Origin: Denitrificimonas halotolerans
GTDB taxonomy: Bacteria > Pseudomonadota > Gammaproteobacteria > Pseudomonadales > Pseudomonadaceae
Direction of reading: 5' to 3'
NCBI RefSeq assembly: GCF_034259425.1
Contig: NZ_JAXIVU010000013.1
Span: 1-64,000 of the forward strand
DNA length: 64,000 nucleotides
Below are positions 35,167 through 44,681 of this stretch, piece after piece. Both the position numbers and the translations under genes were made by a program. Under the pieces are notes generated by a model. That model saw only the letters and a program-made list of their open reading frames with translations, ran no database searches and was not told the DNA's origin. Positions within the stretch are counted from its first letter, which is position 1, and the number at the start of each line of letters is the position of its first letter.

Positions 35167-35325
35167 GTGGAAGTCCTCTTGATTACGCCAGTTAGGCTGT
35201 GTAAAGACACAATATCAGGCTGTTTATTTTAGTAAGGGTTGTTCGTATTTTGAGTGTACATTAATAAACTTTTAAAACTAACAAGCTCTTTTTATGACTA
35301 AATAGTTTTGTTTGTTTTAATAAAA

Positions 35326-35368
35326 AACCCGTTAAATGAGATGTATCAAACACTTCATTCAACGGGTT
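35326..35368 (-). terminator. Terminator after the second acyl-CoA dehydrogenase
   Basis: AACCCGTT-A-AATGA pairs with TCATT-C-AACGGGTT. On the minus strand it is followed by TTTTTTA. It separates the two paralogous dehydrogenase genes into distinct transcripts. Confidence 0.8.
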
Positions 35369-35393
35369 GTTAAGGTTTTAGTGTGTTTAAGGA

Positions 35394-37199
35394 TTAATAG
35401 CTCAGAGCAAAGTCTTCTTCGGCCATATCCATTAAGTTATCTGCGCCTGACAGCATTGCAGCTACATGAGCACGAGTGCGTGGTAGTAATCGTGCAAAGT
35501 AGAAGCGAGCAGTTTGGATTTTAGCTTTGTAGAAAGCTTCTTCATCGGTACCTGCAGCAAGCTTTTCTGTTGCAACACGAGCCATGTCAGCCCAGAAATA
35601 GGCTAAGCAGGCATAACCACTGTACATCAAGTAGTCGACTGATGCTGCACCAACTTCTTCACGATTTTTCATGGCTGCCATCCCCACTTTCATGGTGATT
35701 TCGCCCCACTCTTTATTGATCTCGGCGAGTGGTGTAATGAACTCTTTAAGTGCTTCATTTTCTTCATTGGTTTTGCAGAACTTATGCACAACCTTGGTAA
35801 AGCCTTTTAAGGTTTCACCTTGGGTCATCAGAACTTTACGACCAAGTAAGTCCAACGCTTGAATACCAGTGGTGCCTTCATACAGCATAGAAATACGGCT
35901 ATCACGTACGTTTTGTTCCATCCCCCACTCAGAGATATAGCCATGACCACCGTAAATTTGTACGCCGTGGTTAGCTGATTCAAAACCTACTTCAGTCATA
36001 AAGGCTTTAGCGATCGGAGTTAATAATGCCAGCATCGAATCAGCAGCGATACGCTCATTTTCGTCAGTGCTGCGCTGCATAATATCGACTTGTTGAGCTG
36101 CATAGTACAGTAGTGCACGATTACCTTCGGTGAAGGCCTTGATGGTGAGCAGCATGCGACGTACATCAGGGTGCACAATAATGGGGTCAGCTGCTTTTTC
36201 AGGTGCTTTTGCCCCTGTTAATGAGCGCATCTGGAGGCGTTCGCGGGCATACTCGATACCACCTTGAAAAGCTACTTCAGAGTGGGCTAAACCTTGCAGT
36301 GCAGTACCCAAGCGGGCTGTATTCATAAAGGTGAACATGCAGTTCAACCCTTTGTTCTCCGGGCCAATAAGGAAGCCTTTGGCGTTATCAAAATTCATTA
36401 CGCAAGTTGCGTTACCGTGGATACCCATCTTGTGTTCAATAGAGCCACATTGCACGCCGTTGTTATCACCAGCGTTTCCCTCTGCATCAGGTAAACGCTT
36501 AGGTACGATGAACAGTGAGATACCTTTGGTACCTTCTGGGGCACCGGTAATACGTGCTAATACGATGTGCACAATGTTGTCCGCTAGGTCATGTTCGCCT
36601 GCAGAGATAAAGATTTTGGTGCCACTAATAGCATAACTGCCGTCTTCTTGGGGCTCTGCTTTTGTACGCAGTAGACCTAGATCGGTTCCGCAGTGAGATT
36701 CTGTAAGACACATGGTACCTGTCCACTCACCTGATACCAGTTTTGTTAAGTAAGTGGCTTGCTGTTCTTCAGTACCGTGAGCATGCAAGGTGTTCATAGC
36801 ACCATGAGAGAGACCTGGGTACATTCCCCATGACCAGTTTGCTTGCCCCACCATTTCACTGATGGTCATCCCCAATGATTCTGGTAAACCTTGACCACCA
36901 TAGGCGACATCATGAGCAAGGCTCGGCCAGCCACCTTCAACGTACTGTTGATAAGCTTCTTTAAAGCCTGTAGGGGTTTTAACGCCTTCTGCAGACCAAG
37001 TACAGCCTTCTGTATCACCGACACGGTTCAGTGGGGCAATTACGTTTTCACAGAATTTTGCGCCTTCTTCAAGAATGGCGCTGACCATATCTGGAGTTGC
37101 GTCTTCGCAGCCAGGCAGATTTGCATAGTGTTCTGGGTACCCGAGCAACTCATCACGAATGAAGCGGATGTCGCGCAAGGGAGCTTTGTATTCAGCCAT
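35394..37199 (-). CDS. Acyl-CoA dehydrogenase (long C-terminal type), paralogue
   Basis: A 601-residue enzyme with the same domain layout as its neighbour: MCLTESHCGTDLGLLRTKAEPQ, GVQIYGGHGYISEWGMEQ and RDSRISMLYEGTTGIQALD. The two share their N-terminal start (MAEYKAPLRDI and MADYKAPLRDM) and long conserved blocks, so they are an old tandem duplication, known also in Pseudomonas. The 276-bp gap upstream (37200-37475) shows no gene. Confidence 0.92.
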   Translation of the reverse strand: MAEYKAPLRDIRFIRDELLGYPEHYANLPGCEDATPDMVSAILEEGAKFCENVIAPLNRVGDTEGCTWSAEGVKTPTGFKEAYQQYVEGGWPSLAHDVAYGGQGLPESLGMTISEMVGQANWSWGMYPGLSHGAMNTLHAHGTEEQQATYLTKLVSGEWTGTMCLTESHCGTDLGLLRTKAEPQEDGSYAISGTKIFISAGEHDLADNIVHIVLARITGAPEGTKGISLFIVPKRLPDAEGNAGDNNGVQCGSIEHKMGIHGNATCVMNFDNAKGFLIGPENKGLNCMFTFMNTARLGTALQGLAHSEVAFQGGIEYARERLQMRSLTGAKAPEKAADPIIVHPDVRRMLLTIKAFTEGNRALLYYAAQQVDIMQRSTDENERIAADSMLALLTPIAKAFMTEVGFESANHGVQIYGGHGYISEWGMEQNVRDSRISMLYEGTTGIQALDLLGRKVLMTQGETLKGFTKVVHKFCKTNEENEALKEFITPLAEINKEWGEITMKVGMAAMKNREEVGAASVDYLMYSGYACLAYFWADMARVATEKLAAGTDEEAFYKAKIQTARFYFARLLPRTRAHVAAMLSGADNLMDMAEEDFALSY

Positions 37200-37458
37200 A
37201 GCTATAAACCTCTACAGTGGAGACTTTTTTATATTAATTAGACCTAGCTCATTGATTTTAGGCCTGCATTGAGCAGCACAATGATGAGTGCTCATAAATA
37301 ACTTAATCAAACGACTGTTTGAAACTTACGACTCAATCGTATTCTTGTCAAGCATTGCTCGTGCCTTTATTTGATTTTGTATGAAATGGACGGATTGAGT
37401 AAAAATTCCACAATAGGTACAAGCAAGGTATAACACAGTTCCTTATGGAGATTTTCAC

Positions 37459-37491
37459 TGTGGATAAGAAAACAATTAAATGTTATCCACA
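37459..37491. other. Inverted pair of DnaA boxes at the end of trpI
   Basis: TGTGGATAA (37459-37467) and TTATCCACA (37483-37491) are perfect inverted DnaA boxes 15 bp apart. The second lies in the last codons of trpI. They could also fold into a 9-bp stem just past the stop codon. Confidence 0.55.
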
Positions 37492-38366
37492 AGCCATTGG
37501 GCTAACTGCTCTGCCCTTTTCTCGTGTTGTCCTTTACGTGTGAGTAGTACTAATTTAGCGGAGGTTTCAACAAAGCCCCATGGTGCGATCAGACGACCGT
37601 TGGCAATGTCATTGCGGACAATATGCTCTGGGGCAATGGCAACTCCTAGGCCGGCCATTGCCGCTTCTAGTAAGTAGTAAAGGTGCTCAAACTCCTGTGC
37701 ATAAGTGATACTTTCCAATGGTAGTTTTTGAGCTTTAGCCCAATCAGGCCAAGCTTGGGGTCTAGAGCGGGTAAACAGTAAAGGTTCATTGAACACCTGC
37801 CTAGGGTTCGTTTGTTGCAGTACGCGTGCCTGTGGATAAAAAGGGCTGAGGACTGGTCCAATACGTTCATTATCCAGTGGGTAGACTTGCATATCATCAG
37901 GGTAAGGAGCACTCAAAAAAACCAAACTGGCATTGGCATCTGTTTGTTGTAAGTGACTGTCGTCCCCTGTGTTGGTGATCACTTGCAGTCGTAAGTCAGG
38001 TAGGTCACTTTGCAATTGTTCAAGACGTGGAATGAGCCATCGGGCCAGTAAGCTACCTGGACAAGCTAAAACAAATGGTGCTTGCTGGATTTGGTGGCGA
38101 ATGTCTAAACAAGCATGGTGAATTAAAGCAAAAGCAGCGTTGCTAGCCTCATATAAATGGGTACCTGAATCTGTGAGTTTAATGCCGCGACCATGCTTCG
38201 CAAGTAAGGTGACTCCTAGGTATTCTTCCAATTGTTTAACTTGCCGGCTCACTGCGCCGTGAGTTACGTTCAGCTCTTTCGCTGCTAAGCTAATACTTTG
38301 TAAACGAGCACTGACTTCAAAAGCTTTTAAAGCGTTCAATGGCGGTAAATTAAAATGATTCAACAT
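37476..38366 (-). CDS. trpI: LysR-type transcriptional activator TrpI
   Basis: A 296-residue LysR regulator with an N-terminal helix-turn-helix (residues about 20-60, ISLAAKELNVTHGAVSRQVKQLEE) and a substrate-binding domain. It diverges from trpBA, and the conserved HGAVSRQV, PGSLLARWLIPRL, FEHLYYLLEAAMAGLGVAIAP and PWGF segments match Pseudomonas TrpI, which activates trpBA in response to indoleglycerol phosphate. The operator should lie in 38367-38474. GcvA-type regulators are the nearest alternative. Confidence 0.9.
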   Translation of the reverse strand: MLNHFNLPPLNALKAFEVSARLQSISLAAKELNVTHGAVSRQVKQLEEYLGVTLLAKHGRGIKLTDSGTHLYEASNAAFALIHHACLDIRHQIQQAPFVLACPGSLLARWLIPRLEQLQSDLPDLRLQVITNTGDDSHLQQTDANASLVFLSAPYPDDMQVYPLDNERIGPVLSPFYPQARVLQQTNPRQVFNEPLLFTRSRPQAWPDWAKAQKLPLESITYAQEFEHLYYLLEAAMAGLGVAIAPEHIVRNDIANGRLIAPWGFVETSAKLVLLTRKGQHEKRAEQLAQWLVDNI

Positions 38367-38474
38367 GTGAGTTTTCCTAACCTATTACTGCAATGATATC
38401 GCTTTTCCTGAATCAAGCTATCAGGTACTTTAGTTAACATAGCAATGACATTTAATTTAATTGTGGAGCGGGTA

Positions 38475-39686
38475 ATGAGTTCATTTAGTAATGGTCCCGA
38501 TGAGCGTGGTCTATTTGGCGAGTATGGTGGTCTTTTTGTTGCAGAAACATTGATGCCATTGATTCTTGAATTGGGCCGCGAGTATGACAAGGCTAAAACG
38601 GATCAAACGTTCCAAAATGAATTGGCTTATTTTCAACGTGACTATGTTGGCCGTCCAAGCCCGCTGTACTTTGCCGAGCGTTTAACTGAGCACTGTGGCG
38701 GTGCAAAAATATTTTTGAAGCGTGAAGAATTGAATCACACCGGTGCACATAAAATTAACAATTGCATTGGGCAGATTTTGTTGGCGCGCCGTATGGGGAA
38801 AAAACGCATTATTGCCGAAACGGGTGCAGGTATGCACGGTGTAGCCACTGCCACTGTTGCTGCTCGTTTTGGTATGCAATGTGTGATTTATATGGGCACC
38901 ACGGATATTGACCGGCAGCAGGCGAACGTATTTCGTATGAAATTACTAGGTGCTGAAGTACGCCCTGTAGTTGCAGGTACTGGTACTTTGAAAGATGCGA
39001 TGAATGAAGCTTTGCGTGACTGGGTCACCAATGTGGAGGATACCTATTATTTGATTGGTACTGTAGCCGGTCCTCACCCGTTCCCTGCTATGGTGCGTGA
39101 CTTCCAAGCTGTGATTGGTAAAGAAACCCGTGCACAACTGCAAGAACAGGAAGGCCGTCTCCCTGACAGTTTAGTGGCGTGTATTGGCGGTGGCTCCAAT
39201 GCTTTAGGTTTATTCCATCCTTTCCTTGATGATGCAAGCGTTAAGATTATTGGTGTCGAGGCTGCTGGGCGAGGTTTGAAAACTGGTCAACACGCGGCAA
39301 GTTTGCAAGGTGGATTACCTGGTGTATTACATGGAAATCGCACCTATTTACTGCAAGATGAAGATGGCCAGATTTTAGATGCTCACTCAATTTCAGCTGG
39401 CTTGGATTACCCTGGTATTGGTCCTGAGCATTCATGGTTGCATGATATTGGTCGTGTGGAGTACACCTCCATTGAAGATGATGAAGCCATGCAAGCATTC
39501 CATTTATGCTGCAAGTTAGAGGGCATTATTCCTGCGCTAGAATCTTCGCATGCGTTAGCAGAGGTGTTCAAACGTGCTCCAGAGCTGCCGAAAGATCATT
39601 TAATGGTGGTCAATTTATCTGGTCGCGGTGATAAAGATATGCAAACAGTCATGCATTATTTTGAACAACAGGAGCAGTCAGTATGA
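38475..39686 (+). CDS. trpB: Tryptophan synthase beta subunit
   Basis: A 403-residue PLP enzyme joining indole and serine. I chose the ATG at 38475 (MSSFSNGPDERGLFGEYGG), with GGAG 6 bases upstream, over an ATG 10 codons earlier. The PLP lysine lies in HTGAHKINN, the phosphate loop is GGGSNA, and the catalytic glutamate is in AETGAGMHG. The stop overlaps the trpA start by 4 bp (ATGA). Confidence 0.97.
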   Translation: MSSFSNGPDERGLFGEYGGLFVAETLMPLILELGREYDKAKTDQTFQNELAYFQRDYVGRPSPLYFAERLTEHCGGAKIFLKREELNHTGAHKINNCIGQILLARRMGKKRIIAETGAGMHGVATATVAARFGMQCVIYMGTTDIDRQQANVFRMKLLGAEVRPVVAGTGTLKDAMNEALRDWVTNVEDTYYLIGTVAGPHPFPAMVRDFQAVIGKETRAQLQEQEGRLPDSLVACIGGGSNALGLFHPFLDDASVKIIGVEAAGRGLKTGQHAASLQGGLPGVLHGNRTYLLQDEDGQILDAHSISAGLDYPGIGPEHSWLHDIGRVEYTSIEDDEAMQAFHLCCKLEGIIPALESSHALAEVFKRAPELPKDHLMVVNLSGRGDKDMQTVMHYFEQQEQSV

Positions 39687-40492
39687 GTCGTATTGAAAGA
39701 TGTTTTGCCAAGCTCAAACAACAAAACCGGGCAGCCTTAGTAACTTTTGTGACCGCTGGTGACCCTGATTACGATACGGCAATGCGTATTTTTAAAGGTC
39801 TACCCGAAGCTGGCGCTGATGTTATTGAGCTTGGGATGCCTTTTACGGACCCCATGGCTGACGGTCCTGTGATTCAGTTGGCTAACTTACGTTCGTTAAA
39901 AAACGGGCAAAATTTAGCCAAAACCTTGCAGATGGTGACTGAGTTCCGTCAAGACAACCAGCACACTCCTGTGGTGTTGATGGGCTACTTCAATCCAATT
40001 CATCATTATGGTGTGTCGCGTTTTATTGCAGACGCTAAAACAGCAGGTGTTGATGGTTTGATTATTGTTGATTTGCCACCAGAGCATAACGACATGTTTT
40101 GTGACCCTGCTCAAGCTGCCGGTTTAGACTTTATTCGTTTGACCACCCCCACTACTGATGATGTACGTTTGCCTACAGTGCTGAATAACAGTTCGGGTTT
40201 TGTGTACTACGTTTCTGTCGCTGGGGTAACAGGTGGTAAGTCCGCCACTATGGAGCACATTGAAGAAGCGGTGGCACGGTTACGACGTCATACAGAACTG
40301 CCGGTGTGTATTGGTTTTGGTATTCGTACAGCAGAACATGCAGCCAAGATTGCACGCTTAGCTGACGGTGCTGTTGTGGGATCTGCATTTGTCGAATTGA
40401 TTGAGCAGGCAGCGAATGCAGATGAAGCAGTAAATGCTGTACTTACACGTTGCCGTGCTATTGCTGAAGGTGTCCACAGTGCGCGTGGGTAG
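39683..40492 (+). CDS. trpA: Tryptophan synthase alpha subunit
   Basis: A 269-residue TIM barrel that cleaves indoleglycerol phosphate and channels indole to TrpB. The catalytic Glu is in VIELGMPFTDPMADGP, the catalytic Asp in GLIIVDLPPEH, and the phosphate-binding loop GFGIRTAEHA is present. Translationally coupled to trpB. It ends convergently with dsbG, 27 bp apart. Confidence 0.97.
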   Translation: MSRIERCFAKLKQQNRAALVTFVTAGDPDYDTAMRIFKGLPEAGADVIELGMPFTDPMADGPVIQLANLRSLKNGQNLAKTLQMVTEFRQDNQHTPVVLMGYFNPIHHYGVSRFIADAKTAGVDGLIIVDLPPEHNDMFCDPAQAAGLDFIRLTTPTTDDVRLPTVLNNSSGFVYYVSVAGVTGGKSATMEHIEEAVARLRRHTELPVCIGFGIRTAEHAAKIARLADGAVVGSAFVELIEQAANADEAVNAVLTRCRAIAEGVHSARG

Positions 40493-40519
40493 CGCACTGT
40501 AGGTTCCAAAGGTAAAGAC

Positions 40520-41275
40520 TTAAGGGCGTGGGCCAAGAATCTCTATCAGTTGTTGGCCTTGTGGTGCACCAGGGTGCATTTGCATCATGCCATCCGGTTG
40601 TAGGTAGAAAATAGCCGGTGTACCTGTAGCACCTAAGCTCGCCATGAGCTGTTGGTTATCATCCAATTGCTTGCGTTGTTCAGCTGCAATAGATTTAATT
40701 TCTTTAGCGGGGTTTTTACCGCTTTCATTACCCTTTAAAGCTGCCTTTTGATCTTTGGCAGAGAGTAAAAATGCCGCTTTCTTCTGGCTGCTTAGACCTA
40801 AAGTACCTACCATTACGTGACGAATTTGTACCTTGCCTGCATCAACCCAAGGACGTGCATCATTCCAGAAGCGTTTGCAGTATGGGCAGTTTGGGTCAGT
40901 AAAGGCGTAGACAATTTTTTCTGCACTGTCTGACCCATCAGCAATCCAGGTGCTGTTTTTAAGTTTTTCCCATAGAACTTTACTTTGTGGCAGGCTGACT
41001 TTTTCATCTAGAACAGGGCCGGTTAAGTCGTCACCATTAGCGTTTAATAAGCTACCAATTAACGCATGTTGGTTATCTTCAGTGACATATAATGCTAGAG
41101 GACGGCCATTAAACAGTGCTGTGTAACCGGTTAACCCGCTGGGTGCATCAAAGCGCTCCAAGACTTCCACACCGCGATCGCGCATTGCTTCAATAGGGGC
41201 AGGAAACTTTTCTGCTTGAGCCACTACCGGTAAACTCAGTAAAGCCAAGACCGGTAAGAATTTTTTAAAAGTCAT
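40520..41275 (-). CDS. dsbG: Thiol:disulfide interchange protein DsbG
   Basis: A 251-residue periplasmic thioredoxin-fold protein with signal peptide (cleavage after about residue 21, VAQA), an N-terminal dimerisation domain and a catalytic domain with the CPYC active site (Cys130, Cys133). The CPYC motif and the cis-proline GTPAIFY point to DsbG rather than DsbC. It should rescue sulfenylated or mispaired cysteines and be kept reduced by the DsbD encoded in the same operon. It overlaps the next gene upstream by 4 bp. Confidence 0.9.
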   Translation of the reverse strand: MTFKKFLPVLALLSLPVVAQAEKFPAPIEAMRDRGVEVLERFDAPSGLTGYTALFNGRPLALYVTEDNQHALIGSLLNANGDDLTGPVLDEKVSLPQSKVLWEKLKNSTWIADGSDSAEKIVYAFTDPNCPYCKRFWNDARPWVDAGKVQIRHVMVGTLGLSSQKKAAFLLSAKDQKAALKGNESGKNPAKEIKSIAAEQRKQLDDNQQLMASLGATGTPAIFYLQPDGMMQMHPGAPQGQQLIEILGPRP

Positions 41276-42108
41276 AGTTGTTCCTCTAGTTTAATTTTTT
41301 GCTCTGCTGAGCTGATATGGCGTAAAGCATGCTTTAAGCTAGCAGGTGAAAGCTCACCTAAATGATTATTTTTTAACAAACCATCAGCACTATAAAACAA
41401 TGTAGTTGGTAACGATAAAGAGCCAACTGACTGGCCGACACGTCCACCGGTATCCAGTAAGACATTCTTTAGGCTTAACTGTTGCTGAGTTAAGAATTTA
41501 TCGACTAATGCCTGCCCTTCACCTTGGTTAACAAAGACAAAACTTATTTCAGGATTGTTTTTTTGTGCTGCTTCTAAGACTGGCATTTCACGGCGACAGG
41601 GAGGACACCAAGTAGCCCATAAATTGACCACCAGTGGCTTTCCAGCCAAGCTGTGTAAGGCCACGGGGTTGCCATCAATATCACGTAACGAAATTTCAGG
41701 TATTTTTTGACTGCTATGTAGTGCATTCATTACTGAAATACTGGCACCCCATACTACTAGACCAATACAGACTCCAGTAGCTAAAGGGATGCGTAATGAG
41801 GATTGGCGCCATGCTTTGTAGATACCTACTAAGACGGCGGCAATGAGTCCTGGTAGTAATAAAAAACCGCCATCTCGAATATCAACGATCTGTATTAGGT
41901 TGTCAGCATACTGCTCAAAGTACTTCAATACAAAGGTCATGCGGCTAACAAGCGCACCTATTAATAACATGTTAAACAGTACGGACTCAGGGTTAGCGCC
42001 CCGTTTACGGCCTATCAACCATCCACTGAACCAGGCAATAAAAAAGGCTGCATAGAGCAGTGCTAAGTCCATCGGAATGGCGAAAGGGCCTAAGTTAAAA
42101 CTCAACAT
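41272..42108 (-). CDS. dsbE: TlpA/DsbE-like thioredoxin with four-helix membrane domain
   Basis: A 278-residue protein. The N-terminal 130 residues form about four membrane helices with a MLLIGALVSRMTFVLKYFEQY segment reminiscent of prolipoprotein diacylglyceryl transferase. The C-terminal domain is a TlpA/ResA-type thioredoxin with WATWCPPC (Cys168, Cys171) and the cis-proline LSLPTTLFY. It shares one base with the dsbD stop (TAATG) and overlaps dsbG, so all three are co-transcribed. The symbol follows the Pseudomonas dsbDEG operon; a role in cytochrome c maturation is not implied. Confidence 0.82.
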   Translation of the reverse strand: MLSFNLGPFAIPMDLALLYAAFFIAWFSGWLIGRKRGANPESVLFNMLLIGALVSRMTFVLKYFEQYADNLIQIVDIRDGGFLLLPGLIAAVLVGIYKAWRQSSLRIPLATGVCIGLVVWGASISVMNALHSSQKIPEISLRDIDGNPVALHSLAGKPLVVNLWATWCPPCRREMPVLEAAQKNNPEISFVFVNQGEGQALVDKFLTQQQLSLKNVLLDTGGRVGQSVGSLSLPTTLFYSADGLLKNNHLGELSPASLKHALRHISSAEQKIKLEEQL

Positions 42109-43838
42109 TAATTATCCTGCACTGCACTGTTTAAGTGGCGTAAAAACTCACTGGCAGACACTTCGCCAGTGATACGTTCAGCTCGGTGTTCATTGCCTTG
42201 TGGGTCGATAAAGAGAATAGTTGGTGGTCCCATAATTTGTCGATCTTGCATAAACTTTTTATGTGCCTCTGTGTTTAAAGTGACATCCAGTTGCAGTTGA
42301 CGAAAGTCTGTCAAAGCATCTTGCACCTCGGCTTTGCCAAATACGGTTTTTTCCATCACTTTGCAGGAAACGCACCAGTCCGCATAAAAGTCTAAAAGTA
42401 CCCATTGACCATCTTGTTGCGCCTGTGCCATTTGAGTTTCCAGTTGTTGAACATTAACAAAGCGTTGCATTTCAGCTTTGCTGCTGACAACTGTTTGAGA
42501 TGGAGTGTTAAGATTTTCTAGAGGGCGTAATGGGTCGCTCCCTCCGGCAGCAGAACCAAAAAGCATAATGCCGCCCCAGATGCCCAACAGTAGAGCAAGG
42601 TATCGGCTGATGAAGCGCCAGCTCGGACGTTCAATGGTATTGATATGTACAGCAATAGCGAGTAACAGTGCTCCCCAGAGACCAAGGAATAACGGGCCGC
42701 TAATGACCGGGCGAATGATAATAATGGCTGTGGCAAGTAAAGCATAACCAAAGATACGGTTGATGTTTTCCATCCAGTTTCCAGGTTTAGGCAACCAACG
42801 CATGCCAATGGTTATGGCTAAAAGTAATGGAATACCGCTACCTAGGCCGAGGGAAAATAATGCTAAGCCGCCACGCATGCTGTCACCACTTTGTGCGATA
42901 TACAGTAATGCTCCGGCTAGTGGTGCAGTCATACAAGGCCCTACGAGTAAGGCTGACAAAGCGCCTAGACTAGCTGCACCAACTAAACTACCGCCTTGTA
43001 TATTTTGGTCGGCACCTTGTAGGCGCTCACGGATAAATGCCGGGAGTTGTAAGGTGTAAACTCCAAATTGAGCTAAAGCTAAGAGAGTAAAAATACCGGC
43101 AAAGGGTAATAATAACCATGGTTGTTGCAGAGTGGCGGCAAGGTTACTGCCTAAGCTGGCTGCTACGACTCCAAGTCCTGCGTAAACTAGAGCCATAGGT
43201 AAAATAAAAGCAATACCTAAGCGTGCACCTTGCCAGCCCCCTTTTTTGGAGCCAGTAATGACGCTGGTTAAGATAGGCAACATCGGCAACATGCAGGGGG
43301 TAAATGCCAGCAAAATACCCATTATAAAGAAGGCGAAAATATTCATGAGCAAGCTTGAGTCGCCTAGGCGCTCAGCAATGGATTGATCTTCCGCTAAGCT
43401 GATGGGGGCTGATGAGTCGTACCCCTTCGCTGTTGTAGTTAATTCACCTCCTAGGGTAGTGGTTTGCGGAGGGTAACATAGCCCTGCATCAGCACAGCCT
43501 TGCCAAGTCACTTTAATGGGTCGTGCCACGTCAGCGTCGATTGGAACCTGTAACAAGTGGCGATAAATTTGCGTGTCACCAAAAAACTCATCGGAGTGAT
43601 CTATACCTTCAGGTAAGTCAACCTCGACAACTTGGCCGTTGGCATCAGTCACTTTGGTTCGATGTTTATATAAATAATGCTTATCAGTAATCTGCCAAAC
43701 TAAAAGATTGGGTTCGATATCTTCCATGGCTTCAAAACGAAAGGCCTCTTCAACTGGTAAGAAGTCTTGCTGATTACTGGTAAAAGCTTGCGTTAAACTA
43801 CTGATAGAAAGTAGTAACGCAATAAAAATATAGCGCAT
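42108..43838 (-). CDS. dsbD: Thiol:disulfide interchange protein DsbD
   Basis: A 576-residue transmembrane reductant carrier. The signal peptide runs to about residue 18. The periplasmic alpha domain has the cysteine pair Cys115/Cys121 (GCADAGLCYPP). The eight-helix beta domain has FTPCMLPMLPIL and VGPCMTAPLAG. The C-terminal thioredoxin-like gamma domain has YADWCVSCKVMEK. All three redox pairs are present, so it should pass electrons from cytoplasmic thioredoxin to DsbG and the DsbE-like protein. It heads the dsbDEG operon. Confidence 0.95.
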   Translation of the reverse strand: MRYIFIALLLSISSLTQAFTSNQQDFLPVEEAFRFEAMEDIEPNLLVWQITDKHYLYKHRTKVTDANGQVVEVDLPEGIDHSDEFFGDTQIYRHLLQVPIDADVARPIKVTWQGCADAGLCYPPQTTTLGGELTTTAKGYDSSAPISLAEDQSIAERLGDSSLLMNIFAFFIMGILLAFTPCMLPMLPILTSVITGSKKGGWQGARLGIAFILPMALVYAGLGVVAASLGSNLAATLQQPWLLLPFAGIFTLLALAQFGVYTLQLPAFIRERLQGADQNIQGGSLVGAASLGALSALLVGPCMTAPLAGALLYIAQSGDSMRGGLALFSLGLGSGIPLLLAITIGMRWLPKPGNWMENINRIFGYALLATAIIIIRPVISGPLFLGLWGALLLAIAVHINTIERPSWRFISRYLALLLGIWGGIMLFGSAAGGSDPLRPLENLNTPSQTVVSSKAEMQRFVNVQQLETQMAQAQQDGQWVLLDFYADWCVSCKVMEKTVFGKAEVQDALTDFRQLQLDVTLNTEAHKKFMQDRQIMGPPTILFIDPQGNEHRAERITGEVSASEFLRHLNSAVQDN

Positions 43839-43882
43839 ACGTAATGATCCTATTGGGTTTGCGCATACTATGCAGAGAATCG

Positions 43883-43917
43883 ATTAAGGCAGTATTAAAG
43901 GTTAATTTACTCTTAAT
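43883..43917. promoter_or_regulatory. Divergent response-regulator boxes between dsbD and dsbR
   Basis: Two direct-repeat operators in opposite orientation. Plus strand: GTTAAT-N5-CTTAAT (43901-43917), facing dsbR. Minus strand: TTTAAT-N5-CTTAAT (43883-43899), facing dsbD. The hexamer spacing is that of PmrA/QseB-type OmpR-family regulators. They are probably bound by DsbR to control both promoters. Confidence 0.6.
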
Positions 43918-44009
43918 CGAAGTATTGTAGGTTAGATATACATTATGCTGCTGTATTGTTAATCAGGTATTCCTATTATGCCTGTATTGTATTGAGAGTT
44001 GACTGACTT

Positions 44010-44681
44010 ATGCACATATTATTGGTTGAAGATGACCTTTTAATTGCCCAAGGTTTGCAAACAGGATTGGAGTTACAAGGTTTTACTTTGAATCATATGG
44101 CACATGCTGCAGCAGCTGAGCAGGCGCTGGAGTTGGGGCATTTTGATGCCATGATTCTAGATCTTGGCTTACCTGATGAAGATGGTTTGCAATTGTTAAC
44201 TCGTATGCGTCAGCAAGGTAAAGATTTACCCGTATTGATTTTGAGTGCGCGGGATTCGGTATTGCAGCGGGTTGAAGGCTTGCAAGCAGGAGCAGATGAT
44301 TACTTACTTAAGCCTTTTGATTTGCGTGAGCTTGCGGCACGCTTACACAGTCTATTAAGACGTAGCAGCGGACGAAGCACGCATCTAATCGAACACCATG
44401 GTCTAGCCTTTGATCCAGCCACTCGAGAGACTACTTTGCACGGCGAGTTAGTGACACTCTCCCGTCGTGAGCAGGCTTTGCTGGGGGCGTTGTTGCAAAA
44501 TCCAGGGCATATTTTAAGTGCTGAACAACTACAAGATAGCTTGTATGGCTTGGGTGATGGTGTTGAGAGTAATGCAATCAATGTACATATTTACAATTTA
44601 CGCCGCAAGCTAGGCAGTGAAGTGGTCAAAACTGTACGGGGTTTAGGCTATCGTATCGGGGTACCTCGTGAGCCTGCGTAA
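44010..44681 (+). CDS. dsbR: OmpR-family response regulator DsbR
   Basis: A 223-residue response regulator with receiver domain (phospho-acceptor Asp51 in MILDLGLPDEDG; switch lysine in LLKPFD) and a C-terminal winged helix (NAINVHIYNLRRKLG). It diverges from dsbDEG, and its kinase gene overlaps its 3' end by 14 bp. The same arrangement in P. aeruginosa (PA2479-PA2480) is, from memory, the copper-responsive DsbRS system that activates dsbDEG. The generic alternative name is PmrA/QseB-like regulator. Confidence 0.85.
   Translation: MHILLVEDDLLIAQGLQTGLELQGFTLNHMAHAAAAEQALELGHFDAMILDLGLPDEDGLQLLTRMRQQGKDLPVLILSARDSVLQRVEGLQAGADDYLLKPFDLRELAARLHSLLRRSSGRSTHLIEHHGLAFDPATRETTLHGELVTLSRREQALLGALLQNPGHILSAEQLQDSLYGLGDGVESNAINVHIYNLRRKLGSEVVKTVRGLGYRIGVPREPA

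Noticed and set aside
43883..43917. A simple stem-loop terminator between dsbD and dsbR
   Set aside because: The TTAA repeats are direct on each strand with 5-base spacing, and the genes diverge, so operators fit better than a terminator.
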